The notes: a model not told the origin generated them from the sequence alone. Counted from the stretch's first letter, positions 7,997-16,718 are shown. The stretch is 51,239 nt of DNA from Candidatus Cloacimonadota bacterium (GCA_021734245.1 JAIPJH010000011.1:1-51239), one strand, 5' to 3'. Numbers and translations: made by a program.

Positions 7997-8023
7997 AGTC
8001 AAGAAAATCGTTTATTCTGCCTG
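7997..8023. repeat. left direct repeat flanking the DUF6788/nucleotidyltransferase module
   Basis: This 27-nt word recurs at 9148-9174 in the same orientation with two mismatches; the central 21 nt (8000-8020 and 9151-9171) are identical. The pair brackets the two-gene module at a distance of 1151 bp. Confidence 0.85.
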
Positions 8024-8047
8024 ACATTTTTCAAGCAAATAAAGTCT

Positions 8048-8113
8048 GTTAGGCAATAATTTCTTGACAGAAAATGCCTAACAATAAGGTGTTATTGCAT
8101 GATTTGTTAGGCA
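8048..8113 (+). promoter_or_regulatory. promoter with three GTTAGGCA operator-like boxes
   Basis: GTTAGGCA occurs at 8048-8055, inverted as TGCCTAAC at 8075-8082, and again direct at 8106-8113, seven bases before the ATG. The first two form an inverted repeat around TTGACA (8064-8069), a perfect -35 box. No convincing -10 box was found at 17 bases. The arrangement is typical of an autoregulated promoter; the binding protein is not known. Confidence 0.65.
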
Positions 8114-8120
8114 GGGATTT

Positions 8121-8435
8121 ATGAGTATTATTAATGATATTCTAATTGAAGAAAAAAATAGGTTGTTAGATCTGTTGGAGCAGTTTGAAAAGGAATTGAG
8201 AAATCTTCCCAAGGGATCTATTTCATACAAAGAACGAGGAAAACATATTTACTGTTACAGAGCTTTTCGAGCAGGGAAAAAGATTATTTTTCAGTATCTG
8301 GGCAAAGAAAATTCTGATCAAGTAAATGCAATGAAAGAAAAAATTCTTAGAAGAAAAAATCTTGAGCAAAAAATCAATGAAATAAAAAAAAATTTACAGG
8401 AAGTACGTAGAGGTTTAGGTGAAAAACAAAAATAA
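8121..8435 (+). CDS. DUF6788-like small protein, possible antitoxin or partner
   Basis: The product is 104 residues. The centre reads GSISYKERGKHIYCYRAF followed by KKIIFQYLGKE, which resembles the DUF6788 pattern (GS..y...g..YyY..r..gKv...YLG). Both ends are charged and helix-forming; residues about 72-104 look like a coiled coil. AGGG lies upstream of the ATG. It overlaps the next gene by 17 bases, so the two are translationally coupled. Small upstream proteins paired with nucleotidyltransferases often act as antitoxins or DNA-binding regulators; here that is inference. GTTAGGCA boxes at the promoter suggest autoregulation. Confidence 0.65.
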   Translation: MSIINDILIEEKNRLLDLLEQFEKELRNLPKGSISYKERGKHIYCYRAFRAGKKIIFQYLGKENSDQVNAMKEKILRRKNLEQKINEIKKNLQEVRRGLGEKQK

Positions 8436-9111
8436 ACTTTTTGAAAACATTTTACTTGCTTTAAACAAAGCAGGAATTCTGCAAGACATTATATTAATTG
8501 GCAGTTGGGTTCTGCCAGTTTATAAATATCACTTTTCTAATTCAGCTGGAATTCCAATTCTACGAACTACAGATATTGATTTTTTGATTACAAATCCACC
8601 CGGAATCAAAAAGAAAGTAGATGTTTCGGCAATTTTAAAATCCTTAGGTTTTGAAGAAACTTTTTCTTTATTGAATAATTTTACCAAGTTTTCACATGTC
8701 GATTTTGAAATAGAGTTTTTGATTCCCAAACTGGGAAGAGGAAATGACAAAGCTATTTATATTGAAGAACTCAATGTTATTGCTCAGCCCTTAAGATATC
8801 TTAATTTCATTCAAAATAATACAATAGTTATGGATTTTGGTATTATGAAGATTCGAGTACCGGAACCGGCAGCTTTTGTTTTAATGAAATATCTACTGAC
8901 AATCAAAAGAAAAGATGAAAAAAAAATCGCCAAAGATTTACGAACAGCTAACGAATTAACCGATTTTTTATTATCAAAATCTGATCAAAGAAAAAACCTC
9001 AAAATACTATTTTCAGAAATGCCCAGAAAATGGCAAAGAAAATTAATGAAAATTATTTATGATAACTGCTTTGAGCTTTATAAGCTTTTGACAGAAGAAT
9101 CTGAGACATAA
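8419..9111 (+). CDS. GSU2403-family nucleotidyltransferase-fold protein
   Basis: The product is 230 residues with a GTG start preceded by AGAGG. The N-terminal motif IGSWVLPVYKYHF, then RTTDIDFLI with the two catalytic-type aspartates, and a later EIEFLIPKLGRG are the hallmarks of the polymerase-beta-like nucleotidyltransferase fold of the GSU2403 type (NTP_transf_8). A helical C-terminal part (about 140-230) contains PAAFVLMKYLL and a RKWQRK segment. The substrate of this family is not known to me. Coupling to the small upstream gene and flanking direct repeats suggest a mobile toxin-antitoxin-like or defence module. That is a hypothesis, not something the sequence proves. Confidence 0.75.
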   Translation: MKNKNKLFENILLALNKAGILQDIILIGSWVLPVYKYHFSNSAGIPILRTTDIDFLITNPPGIKKKVDVSAILKSLGFEETFSLLNNFTKFSHVDFEIEFLIPKLGRGNDKAIYIEELNVIAQPLRYLNFIQNNTIVMDFGIMKIRVPEPAAFVLMKYLLTIKRKDEKKIAKDLRTANELTDFLLSKSDQRKNLKILFSEMPRKWQRKLMKIIYDNCFELYKLLTEESET

Positions 9112-9147
9112 CTCAATACAAAACTCCTTCTTTTCTATTTTTTTTTG

Positions 9148-9174
9148 AGCCAAGAAAATCGTTTATTCTGCTTG
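9148..9174. repeat. right direct repeat flanking the module
   Basis: Second copy of the 27-nt word at 7997-8023, same orientation, with two mismatches. It lies 36 bases after the nucleotidyltransferase stop. Confidence 0.85.
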
Positions 9175-9180
9175 TGAACT

Positions 9181-9534
9181 CTAACAGCATCCCTCTCCGC
9201 AACCGCATTTACCCGATGAAGCCGAAGAGGAACAATTGCATTCTTCCACAGTTCCTTGCTGGATATCTGCCTGGTATTTCTGCATTCTCAATTTTCGTAA
9301 CTCGTTCAAATCGTCACGATTTACAATGATCTCCATGCCAGCTTGCGGTTTGGTGCAGCAGGCATACTGGATCGCGTTATTGATCTCAATGGCACACACC
9401 TGACAGCAGCCGAAAGGACGACCAGCCAGGAAACAGGGAGCCGGAATTGTAATACCGTTCTCTTTGGCTATTTGCACAAGATTCAGATTTGAGTCGGTTA
9501 CTGTTACTTCTTTTTTATCGATTGTGATTTGCAT
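9181..9534 (-). CDS. 2Fe-2S ferredoxin-like protein with Cys-rich tail
   Basis: The product is 117 residues. Residues 1-75 are a plant-type 2Fe-2S domain of the kind found at the N-terminus of NuoG and hydrogenase subunits. Cysteines are arranged as PAPCFLAGRPFGCCQVC and then YACCTKP. After a linker the last 20 residues are Cys- and Gly-rich (ECNCSS..., GKCGCGEGCC), which could bind a second metal or cluster. AAAGGAG precedes the ATG. It lies 46 bases downstream of the flavoprotein gene on the same strand, so the two probably form an operon and may exchange electrons. The partner enzyme is unknown. Confidence 0.8.
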   Translation of the reverse strand: MQITIDKKEVTVTDSNLNLVQIAKENGITIPAPCFLAGRPFGCCQVCAIEINNAIQYACCTKPQAGMEIIVNRDDLNELRKLRMQKYQADIQQGTVEECNCSSSASSGKCGCGEGCC

Positions 9535-9580
9535 AAAATCTCCTTTTTTTGTGTTTTTTTATCAATTGGCTGTTATATTA

Positions 9581-10150
9581 TCAAGATATTTTTTTTAACA
9601 ACCAGGCAATATTTTCGCCTAAAATTTTCATCGTGCGAATGCCTTCCTCGTCCTTTTCATAATCACCAAAAGTTCGAGCCAGGCTCATATTCCAATAGCT
9701 GCTGCCGGGAATTATCATCTGGTTGATCAGGAAAAAATGATTGATGGAATCGAAGACATGGATCGAGCCGGCCCGACGAACCGCCACCACAGCCGCTCCC
9801 AGTTTTCTTTTCAAGGCTCCGCTATTGGCTCCGTGCAGAAAACCACAACGATCTATGAGTGCTTTGGTTTCGGGAGTGAGATCGGCATAATATGTAGGCG
9901 ACCCGATGATGATCGCATCAGCTTCCAGCATTTTTTCAAAATTGGAATTCAAATCATCTTTTTGAATACAGCGTTTATCATCGCTTTTGAAGCAGGCTCC
10001 ACAGGCTTTGCAGCCATTTACCGGCTTGCCGCCGATCTGCACGATTTCGGTTTTGATATTATTTTCCCTCAAAACTTCTGCTACTGTTTTTAACATTTCG
10101 AATGTGTTGCCGTTTGCTCTGGGACTGCCGTTGAATAGAACTGCTTTCAT
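9581..10150 (-). CDS. NADPH-dependent FMN reductase / iron-sulfur flavoprotein
   Basis: The product is 189 residues with a flavodoxin-like fold. The FMN phosphate loop is FNGSPRANGNT (residues 6-16). A compact cysteine motif GCKACGACFKSDDKRC (about 46-61) matches the CxxCxxC...C pattern of the iron-sulfur flavoprotein (Isf) branch. GSPTYYADLTPETKALIDR is the usual second flavin-contact region. GAGGAGG lies upstream of the ATG. It is first in a two-gene unit with the ferredoxin-like protein. It likely reduces an unknown acceptor using a flavin and probably a 4Fe-4S cluster. Confidence 0.85.
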   Translation of the reverse strand: MKAVLFNGSPRANGNTFEMLKTVAEVLRENNIKTEIVQIGGKPVNGCKACGACFKSDDKRCIQKDDLNSNFEKMLEADAIIIGSPTYYADLTPETKALIDRCGFLHGANSGALKRKLGAAVVAVRRAGSIHVFDSINHFFLINQMIIPGSSYWNMSLARTFGDYEKDEEGIRTMKILGENIAWLLKKIS

Positions 10151-10183
10151 GTTATGCTCCTCCTCTATATTTTTTTTGCCGCT

Positions 10184-10264
10184 CTGTGCGGCAGCTGCCT
10201 GACATCTCCCCTAAAATCAGGGGAGAAAATTTTGAAATCCCTAAGTAAGCAGCGAGGAACTCTT
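10184..10264 (-). repeat. diverged third copy of the 173-nt repeat (left part)
   Basis: Read on the minus strand this segment has TTCCTCGCTGCT, GGGATTT, AAAATTTTCTCCCCT, a loop, AGGGGAGAT and then CAGGCAGCTGCCG. These match in order the first 65 nt of the repeat at 33240 and its preceding bases. The right half of the long repeat is missing. Confidence 0.65.
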
Positions 10265-10280
10265 TTGATTAAACGATAAT

Positions 10281-13200
10281 TCAACTTTTCAAATCCAGCC
10301 TAACCAGTTCCTGCAATTCGCTGTTCGACATTTCAGAAATCCAGGTTTCGCCTTTCTGAACGGAAATTTCAAATAATTCCTTTTTAGATTCCAGCATTTG
10401 ATTAATTTTTTCTTCAAATGTGCCGGTAGTAATGAAACGGTGAACGTTCACATTTTTGTTTTGCCCGATGCGATAAGCTCTGTCGGTTGCCTGATTTTCT
10501 ACAGCAGGATTCCACCAGAGATCATAATGAACTACATGATTTGCTTCTGTTAAATTCAAGCCGGTTCCACCTGCTTTCAAAGAGAGAATGAAAATCTTTT
10601 TGGTTTGATCATTCTGGAATTGTTCGATCATCTCATCACGCTTTTTACGGCTGATGCCACCATGCAAAAACAGAACATCAGTTTCGAATTTTTGGGTCAG
10701 CAGTGGCTGTAAAATATTTCCCATTTCTTTATATTGGGTGAAGATAAGACATTTTTCCCGATTACTCAATATCTTTTCTAAAAGGGTAGTCAGGAATTGA
10801 GTTTTACCGGAATCCTCGAGCGATTTGTCTCCTTTCTTCAAGAAATTCACAGGATGATTGCAGATCTGTTTGAGAGATGTTATCAACTTAAAAATCGCAC
10901 CTTTACGTTCAATACTTTGTGCAGAATCAGTTTTATCTAATAACTTCATTGTGCTATCAACCACATTCTGATAAAGGGCTGTCTGCTGTTTTGTAAGCAA
11001 ACAAAATTGATCAATCACGATTTTTTCGGGTAGATCTTTAATAATGGATTTATCTGCTTTCACACGGCGCATAATAAATGGTGAAGTGATGTGCAGGAAT
11101 TGCTTGAGTTTGCCTTTATCGCGCTCTTTTTCGATGGGCATAGCGAATTCCCTGCGAAAAGATGTCGCCGATCCCAAAAGCCCTTTATTCACAAAATCCA
11201 TGATGCTCCAATATTCTGATAATCTGTTTTCTACTGGTGTTCCTGTCATCGCTATCCGAATGTTGCCATTCAAGGATTTTATTGCTTTGGTCTGTTTGGT
11301 GAGTGGGTTTTTGATATTTTGTGCCTCATCCAGAATTATGAAGCTCCACCTGGTTTTGTTTAATTTGCGGTTATCGCTTCGCGAAACTCCATAAGTGGTA
11401 AGAACTGCCTGACAGTTTGTTTCAAGTTCACGTTTGTAACCATGATATATTGTTACGTTTAGCGTGGGTGCAAATTTCTGAAATTCCTTTTGCCAGTTTG
11501 TGAGCAGAGTTGTGGGAACAATTATCAGAGCTGGGTTGGAAAGATCGGATTGTTCCTGATATTTGAGTAAAAGTGAGATGACCTGAATGGTTTTTCCCAA
11601 CCCCATGTCGTCTGCGATGATGGAACCGAAGCCGATTTGCGCATTATGAAACAACCACTGCAATCCACGCGTTTGATAATGTCGCAAAGTTCCCTTTAAG
11701 CCGTTTGGAACAGCTATTTTTTTTACAGAGAAAATATTTTTAAAAATTCGTTTAAGGTCATTACTGATGTCCAATTCAACATCTTTATATTTACCTTCGA
11801 TTCCCATTCGCAAAAGATTTGTGGGAGTGAACGAGGGAATATCCTGCCGGGCAGTTTTCATCAATTTCTGGAGTTCATTCTGCTCGATGTAAATGTATCG
11901 ATCAGCATATTTAACGATTCCCGATAACTGGCTCACATGACGAAAAAATTCATCTTTGCTTATGAATTTATCGCCGATGGCTATTTCCCAGTTGAAAGAA
12001 AGCAGCTGCATCAGATCCAGATAAGATTTCACTTTCATTTCTTTTTGTGATTTCTTCAAAGACAAAGTGAGTTGAGGTTTGATGATCTTTTTCAAAGATT
12101 TTGGGATGAGACTTTTCACTCGCAGAATTTCCAGGATGGGCAGAGAATGAAACCAGATAGAGACAAATTCATTGGAATTTATGGAGATCGGAGTTTGTGC
12201 CTGCCGGGCTAGATAAGTATTTACTACCGGCAAGAATTCACTGAGCTGAGAAAGATCTTTCAATAATGCGAGTCGCATCTTTTCATATTTTTTTTGCTTC
12301 AAGACTTTCTGCAGGGGAATTAATGTTTCGATTTTCTTCTGCTTTTCTTCAACCAGAATTTCAAACAAAAATTCGTTGCCTTTTGCAGTTTCATCTATCT
12401 TGATGACCGGCGAATTGAGTTGATGAACGAGATAAAATCTGCTGAGCCAGAGATGAATAGTGTGGGGAATTTGTTTATCTTCAAATTTCTTAAGACAAAA
12501 GGAGAAATCATGAAAGAAAAAGCTATCTATCTTGTCCATTCTCCGCTGAGATATTTTGATATAATAATCTTGCATAATGTTCTTAATAATTTGGGAAATG
12601 AGAAAATTCACTGCTTCTTCAGGATTTGTCGAACTTTCTTTTTTACTGTCAATTATCTTCACAAAATTTTCAGGAATAACTTCTACCATTGTGTGGTAAA
12701 TATCAGATACATTCTTTTTGAATAACGCCGGAATCCATCTCAGTAAATAACGATTTTCAGTATCATTAACTATTTGCGGTAGATACGCTCCAGCTTTGAT
12801 CAGGTGAAATGCAAAAGCCAGACAAAACCAAAAGACAACCGTTTGAGCATTTGCTTCCTGCAATTCTGCCAGGTCAACCTGTTTAAAATATTGATAAAGT
12901 CCTTCCAGTTCATTCAGCAAAATCCTTTCCTGTTTGTCATTTTCCAGTTCAACAGCAAAGTCCCTGCTATCTTTCTGTAACTTTATAGATGTGACTTGAT
13001 ATTGTGTTAATCGCTGCGTTTCCTGTGAGGTTGAATTCAAAAATTTTGTGATAAGTTTTTTATTGAATTTATACATTTCCGCCAGTACATATCGAAAGTC
13101 TCGATCAGTTATAAACAAAGGATTCTGCGACAAAACATTGATAATATCGTTATCACTTTCAGCGATGGTGGAAAGGTCAATTTGCTGTAGTATCTGGAAT

Positions 13201-13811
13201 GCATTATTCTGCTTACTAATTGTTTTTTTTATCGAAACCAGAGCCTTCCAACTTGTAATATCTTGTTCCAGAGAATTAACTTTATTCTTAGAAATATCAA
13301 CCGTTCTGGAAATTTCCGTCAGCAGATCGTAGTTATGAAAATCAAAAACGAGGAAGGGATTTTGATCGATTTCGTTGGCGATGATATAGAAAACCGCTGC
13401 AATATGTTTGCAGGGAACTGCCCAATCCGGACAGGAGCAGCTTGCTTGCATGTCTTGCCAGGAATTTGGAAATAAGGCGATATTTTTTCTTTCCAAATCA
13501 TCCAACAAGGTGTATGGAAGCTTATGGGAAGCTAATTGAGACAGATAATAGGGATTGTCCAGAATGATTTTTTTAATTTTTTCCTGCTCAGTTTTTGTAA
13601 ACTCCTTTTTCACGATTTTCACTTTATAAGGCGTTGCTCTGGTTCCCGAAACTCGGGCATGAATATATTTCTGTTTGATCTCGATAGAAACCACCGAGCC
13701 GTTGCGAGCATATCGCACACCGCGCGGCAGACGATTGGAATAATCGATATTTGTGAGTGCCTTGAGCCAGGCTGCTCCCCACCAGGTATTGCCAAATTTT
13801 GTATTAGCCAT
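10281..13811 (-). CDS. SWIM zinc-finger SNF2-family helicase
   Basis: The product is 1176 residues. A SWIM-type zinc motif CSCPDWAVPCKH lies at about 125-136. A long middle region holds no recognised catalytic motif. The C-terminal half is a SNF2 ATPase: DDMGLGKT (Walker A), LDEAQNIKNP (DExx box), GTPVENRLSEYW, LHGGISRKKRDEMI, LKAGGTGLNLTEA and RAYRIGQ. These proteins move along double-stranded DNA and remodel protein-DNA complexes (RapA/HepA-like); bacterial SWIM members are poorly characterised. The ATG follows AAAGGA at a longish 11 bases. It lies 53 bases after birA on the same strand and may be cotranscribed. Confidence 0.92.
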   Translation of the reverse strand: MANTKFGNTWWGAAWLKALTNIDYSNRLPRGVRYARNGSVVSIEIKQKYIHARVSGTRATPYKVKIVKKEFTKTEQEKIKKIILDNPYYLSQLASHKLPYTLLDDLERKNIALFPNSWQDMQASCSCPDWAVPCKHIAAVFYIIANEIDQNPFLVFDFHNYDLLTEISRTVDISKNKVNSLEQDITSWKALVSIKKTISKQNNAFQILQQIDLSTIAESDNDIINVLSQNPLFITDRDFRYVLAEMYKFNKKLITKFLNSTSQETQRLTQYQVTSIKLQKDSRDFAVELENDKQERILLNELEGLYQYFKQVDLAELQEANAQTVVFWFCLAFAFHLIKAGAYLPQIVNDTENRYLLRWIPALFKKNVSDIYHTMVEVIPENFVKIIDSKKESSTNPEEAVNFLISQIIKNIMQDYYIKISQRRMDKIDSFFFHDFSFCLKKFEDKQIPHTIHLWLSRFYLVHQLNSPVIKIDETAKGNEFLFEILVEEKQKKIETLIPLQKVLKQKKYEKMRLALLKDLSQLSEFLPVVNTYLARQAQTPISINSNEFVSIWFHSLPILEILRVKSLIPKSLKKIIKPQLTLSLKKSQKEMKVKSYLDLMQLLSFNWEIAIGDKFISKDEFFRHVSQLSGIVKYADRYIYIEQNELQKLMKTARQDIPSFTPTNLLRMGIEGKYKDVELDISNDLKRIFKNIFSVKKIAVPNGLKGTLRHYQTRGLQWLFHNAQIGFGSIIADDMGLGKTIQVISLLLKYQEQSDLSNPALIIVPTTLLTNWQKEFQKFAPTLNVTIYHGYKRELETNCQAVLTTYGVSRSDNRKLNKTRWSFIILDEAQNIKNPLTKQTKAIKSLNGNIRIAMTGTPVENRLSEYWSIMDFVNKGLLGSATSFRREFAMPIEKERDKGKLKQFLHITSPFIMRRVKADKSIIKDLPEKIVIDQFCLLTKQQTALYQNVVDSTMKLLDKTDSAQSIERKGAIFKLITSLKQICNHPVNFLKKGDKSLEDSGKTQFLTTLLEKILSNREKCLIFTQYKEMGNILQPLLTQKFETDVLFLHGGISRKKRDEMIEQFQNDQTKKIFILSLKAGGTGLNLTEANHVVHYDLWWNPAVENQATDRAYRIGQNKNVNVHRFITTGTFEEKINQMLESKKELFEISVQKGETWISEMSNSELQELVRLDLKS

Positions 13812-13864
13812 TACTTTTCTGTTCCTTTATCTAGTATTTCACAAATTTTAAGAAAATATTTTTT

Positions 13865-14623
13865 TCATTTTAGATTTTTTCTATCACTCCAATCCACCAC
13901 CGTTCCGGCATAAAATGGCTGGATCATGCCGGATTTAAGTTCGATCAGGATGGCTCCGTTTTTGTTCAAACCTCTGCATTTTCCGGAAAACTGGTCAAAA
14001 TCTGTATCTAAAGTTATTTCTTTATCTTTTAGAAATGAATTTTCATTAAAATATTTCAGGTCGAATTTGCCTTCAATAAAATCGGGCAGATCAGCTGCGA
14101 ATAAATCGAAAAATTCTGCCAGTATCTGACGATTATCAACTTCTTCTCCCAAAATGTTTTTCAAAGAAATTGCGTCTTCTTTAAGTTCATCAGGAAAATC
14201 TAAGTTATTTGAATTTAGACCAATTCCAATCAGATGATATTTTTCATTTTCCAAGTGAGAGGATAGAATACCAGATAGTTTTCTGTTTTGTAAAAAAATA
14301 TCGTTCGGCCATTTTATTTTCAGATCATTTGTTATTGTTGGAAAAAGTTTACTCAAAATTTTATGCAAACAGGTTCCGGTGAATATCGTTAAGCTGGATT
14401 GTACTGAGAGTCCATAAAGCGCAGCAGTCAGCCAGATACCGCCAACAGGAGAAAACCAGTTGCTTTTGTTTCTGCCCAGCCCACCGGATTGTTCATTGGC
14501 AATTACCAGGAAATTTCCCTGTGCTGTTTGTTCCCGAATCATTTTTTCTGCCTGTTTGGAAGTGGTTATCAATTTTTCGTAGAAGTAAACTTCATCGAAT
14601 AGGGGATGTTTAAATTCAATCAT
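13865..14623 (-). CDS. birA: biotin--[acetyl-CoA-carboxylase] ligase, catalytic type
   Basis: The product is 252 residues. Biotin ligase motifs are present: GGLGRNKSNWFSPVGG (adenylate loop, GRGR variant), IKWPNDIF, KLSGILSS and IGIGLNSN, with a small C-terminal SH3-like domain. It attaches biotin to carboxylase carrier proteins. There is no N-terminal winged helix, so it is a monofunctional ligase rather than a repressor. The start at 14623 follows AAAGGA and begins near the catalytic domain; an upstream extension to 14683 reads through repeat-like sequence. It sits between queA and the SNF2 gene on the same strand. Confidence 0.9.
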   Translation of the reverse strand: MIEFKHPLFDEVYFYEKLITTSKQAEKMIREQTAQGNFLVIANEQSGGLGRNKSNWFSPVGGIWLTAALYGLSVQSSLTIFTGTCLHKILSKLFPTITNDLKIKWPNDIFLQNRKLSGILSSHLENEKYHLIGIGLNSNNLDFPDELKEDAISLKNILGEEVDNRQILAEFFDLFAADLPDFIEGKFDLKYFNENSFLKDKEITLDTDFDQFSGKCRGLNKNGAILIELKSGMIQPFYAGTVVDWSDRKNLK

Positions 14624-14629
14624 TATTAT

Positions 14630-14765
14630 CCTTTCATGTCTTTGCGAGTATTCTCTTGCTGGCATCTGCCGAAGCAATCTCAAATAATGAAAGAAGAGAA
14701 AGAAATGATTGCCGCGTCGTTCCGAAAGTTCTGGGAACTCCTCGCAATGACTGAAAGAGTACCTT
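14630..14765. repeat. short-repeat region between queA and birA
   Basis: This gap contains words typical of intergenic repeats in AT-rich genomes: CTTTGCGAG, GAAGCAATCTC, ATTGCCGCGTCG, CTCCTCGCAATGAC. CTTTGCGAG and CTCGCAATGAC form an approximate inverted pair. No second copy with long identity was found in this window, so the call rests on character only. Confidence 0.35.
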
Positions 14766-14776
14766 TGAGGAATTAT

Positions 14777-15811
14777 TCATAGTATCACCATTGCATCGCC
14801 GTAACTGAAAAAGCGGTATCTTTCTTGAACAGCAATTTTGTAGGCATTCATGATATTTTCATAACCCGCAAAAGCCGAAACCAGCATCATCAGCGTAGAT
14901 TCTGGCATGTGAAAATTCGTGATCAAGCCATTTATGATCTGCAAATTCTTTCCAGGATAAATAAAAATATCCGTCCAATGTGAGCCGGATTTTACCTTTC
15001 CATTTTGGGCAAAACTTTCCAGTGTTCTGGTCGTCGTGGTGCCCACCGCGATGATCCTGCGTTTCGCTTCTTTTGCTTTATTAATTTTTTCAGCAGTATT
15101 TTGGGAAATCTCACAAAATTCGCTGTGCATTTTGTGTTCGGCAATGTTGTCCGTTTTTACGGGTCGGAAGGTTCCCAAACCAACTCGCAAAACAACTTCC
15201 AGGATTTCGATATTTTTAGTTTTAATTTTTTCTAAAAGTTCGGGAGTGAAATGTAAACCAGCTGTGGGAGCGGCCACAGAACCACGTTTTTGAGCATAGA
15301 CTGTTTGATAGGTTTCTCTGTCTTTTTCGATCGGGTCGCGTTTGATGTAAGGCGGCAGCGGAGTTTTGCCAAGTTTATCCAAATTCTGCCAGAAATCTCC
15401 CTTCCAGTAGAATCTTATAATTCTTCCACCTTCTTCGGCATGATCGACGATCTCGGCAGAAAAATTTTCAGAAAAATTAATTTTAACTCCAATTTGCAAA
15501 CGACGACCCGGTTTTACCAGACATTCCCACACATCGTCCTCTAATTGATTCAAAAGGAAAACTTCTACATTTGCGCCTGTAGTTTTATTTCCAAATAATC
15601 TGGCCGGAATAACTTTGGTTTTGTTCACAACCAGCACATCGCCTGGAACCAAAAAATCTATAATTTCCGAAAATTTATGATGTGAAACTTTTCCTGTTTT
15701 TTTTTCTAATTTCAAAAGACGGCTTTCAGAGCGAGTTTCTACTGGGAACTGAGCAACAAGTTCGGGCGGAAGATCGTACCAGTAGCTGGAAGTTTTTGAC
15801 AGATCTTTCAT
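14777..15811 (-). CDS. queA: S-adenosylmethionine:tRNA ribosyltransferase-isomerase
   Basis: The product is 344 residues, normal for QueA. It transfers and isomerises the ribosyl part of SAM onto 7-aminomethyl-7-deazaguanine in tRNA, the step that makes epoxyqueuosine. Visible signatures are YDLPPELVAQFPVE near the N-terminus, SRLLKL, AAPTAGLHFTPELL, VGLGTFRPV, AVGTTTTRTLE and FHMPESTLMMLVSAF. The ATG at 15811 was taken; a TTG three codons earlier is possible. Neither has a clear ribosome binding site. With queC at 30994 it shows that this organism modifies tRNA with queuosine. Confidence 0.95.
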   Translation of the reverse strand: MKDLSKTSSYWYDLPPELVAQFPVETRSESRLLKLEKKTGKVSHHKFSEIIDFLVPGDVLVVNKTKVIPARLFGNKTTGANVEVFLLNQLEDDVWECLVKPGRRLQIGVKINFSENFSAEIVDHAEEGGRIIRFYWKGDFWQNLDKLGKTPLPPYIKRDPIEKDRETYQTVYAQKRGSVAAPTAGLHFTPELLEKIKTKNIEILEVVLRVGLGTFRPVKTDNIAEHKMHSEFCEISQNTAEKINKAKEAKRRIIAVGTTTTRTLESFAQNGKVKSGSHWTDIFIYPGKNLQIINGLITNFHMPESTLMMLVSAFAGYENIMNAYKIAVQERYRFFSYGDAMVIL

Positions 15812-15874
15812 ATTATTCAATTCGTTTTTTATATTAAACCCCTCAGTTCTGCATGAAAAAAAAAGTGCAAAACA

Positions 15875-15894
15875 GCTCCCCTAAACAAGGGAGC
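15875..15894 (-). terminator. hairpin downstream of the coaBC-DUF3108 operon
   Basis: On the minus strand GCTCCC pairs with GGGAGC across an eight-base loop. T-rich sequence, including a run of nine, follows within about 15 bases. It is placed to end the operon that finishes at 15969, although it also resembles the short palindromic repeats found elsewhere. Confidence 0.4.
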
Positions 15895-15968
15895 AAATTA
15901 GGAATAACTGCATATAATAATTCACCTTAAGCATGTTAACTCATATAAGATTAAAAAAATATCATTCA

Positions 15969-16718
15969 TTATTTTTCTGTAATTTTGAAAGGAACATTTT
16001 CGGCATCTTTCAATATAGCTTTGAAATGTCCGAAAATAATTTTACTGCTCATCAATACCGGAATTTTGTGTTCATCATAGGTCAGCCAGATGTAGATTTC
16101 ACCGGTTTGTTTGAAGATAGCTTCGCCTTCCAGGATAGGCTCCACCACGATGCATTCCTTATCACCGAAGATCGTCTCGATAGTTTCGAGGCGATGGGCT
16201 ACAATTTTGGCGGGATAGTTTCTGCCGTCTGCTGTAACGTTGATCACCAGCGTATCACCAACGCTGAAATCCTGCAGGCGGTAATAATAGAAAGCACTGA
16301 AAATATCCTGCGTTTTATCGGCGATTTCCATTCTTTCTTGACTGGTCTTTTTTTTCTTAATTTTAGTATAAATTGTAAAATTCTGATCGGGATAATAAAA
16401 ATGAATGCGATGCTGGCGATAAGAACCTTCCCGCAATTTTTTGGTAAATCGCAGTGTCACCAGTCCGCGTTTTCTCCAGATTGATTCCAGGCGATCTCGC
16501 ACTTTATAAACGTGATCAAAAAAAGAATTCGTATTTGCCAGAGAAGTGATTCTGTACGTTTCTATTGAATCTCGGTAGGTATGATCTTCAATTTGCAGGG
16601 TAGCTTCACCAGCACTGATAACTCCGTATTTGATCTCGAAAGTAAGTTTTTCTCCAGGCTGGAAGGCAAGTAAACTTACACTGAAAATCGTTAATAGTAT
16701 TAGAATTAATTTTCTCAT
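15969..16718 (-). CDS. periplasmic DUF3108 protein
   Basis: The product is 249 residues with a signal peptide (MRKLILILLTIFSVSLLAF). The next segment, PGEKLTFEIKYGVISAGEATLQIED, is the start of DUF3108. Later family features are DIFSAFYYYR, GDTLVINVTADG and GEIYIWLTYDEHKIPVLM. The fold is thought to be a beta-structure in the periplasm; a function is not established to my knowledge. The ATG overlaps the end of the upstream Omp85-like gene by four bases and GGAGGAG lies within that gene's end. The context suggests work with the two outer-membrane barrels. Confidence 0.85.
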   Translation of the reverse strand: MRKLILILLTIFSVSLLAFQPGEKLTFEIKYGVISAGEATLQIEDHTYRDSIETYRITSLANTNSFFDHVYKVRDRLESIWRKRGLVTLRFTKKLREGSYRQHRIHFYYPDQNFTIYTKIKKKKTSQERMEIADKTQDIFSAFYYYRLQDFSVGDTLVINVTADGRNYPAKIVAHRLETIETIFGDKECIVVEPILEGEAIFKQTGEIYIWLTYDEHKIPVLMSSKIIFGHFKAILKDAENVPFKITEK

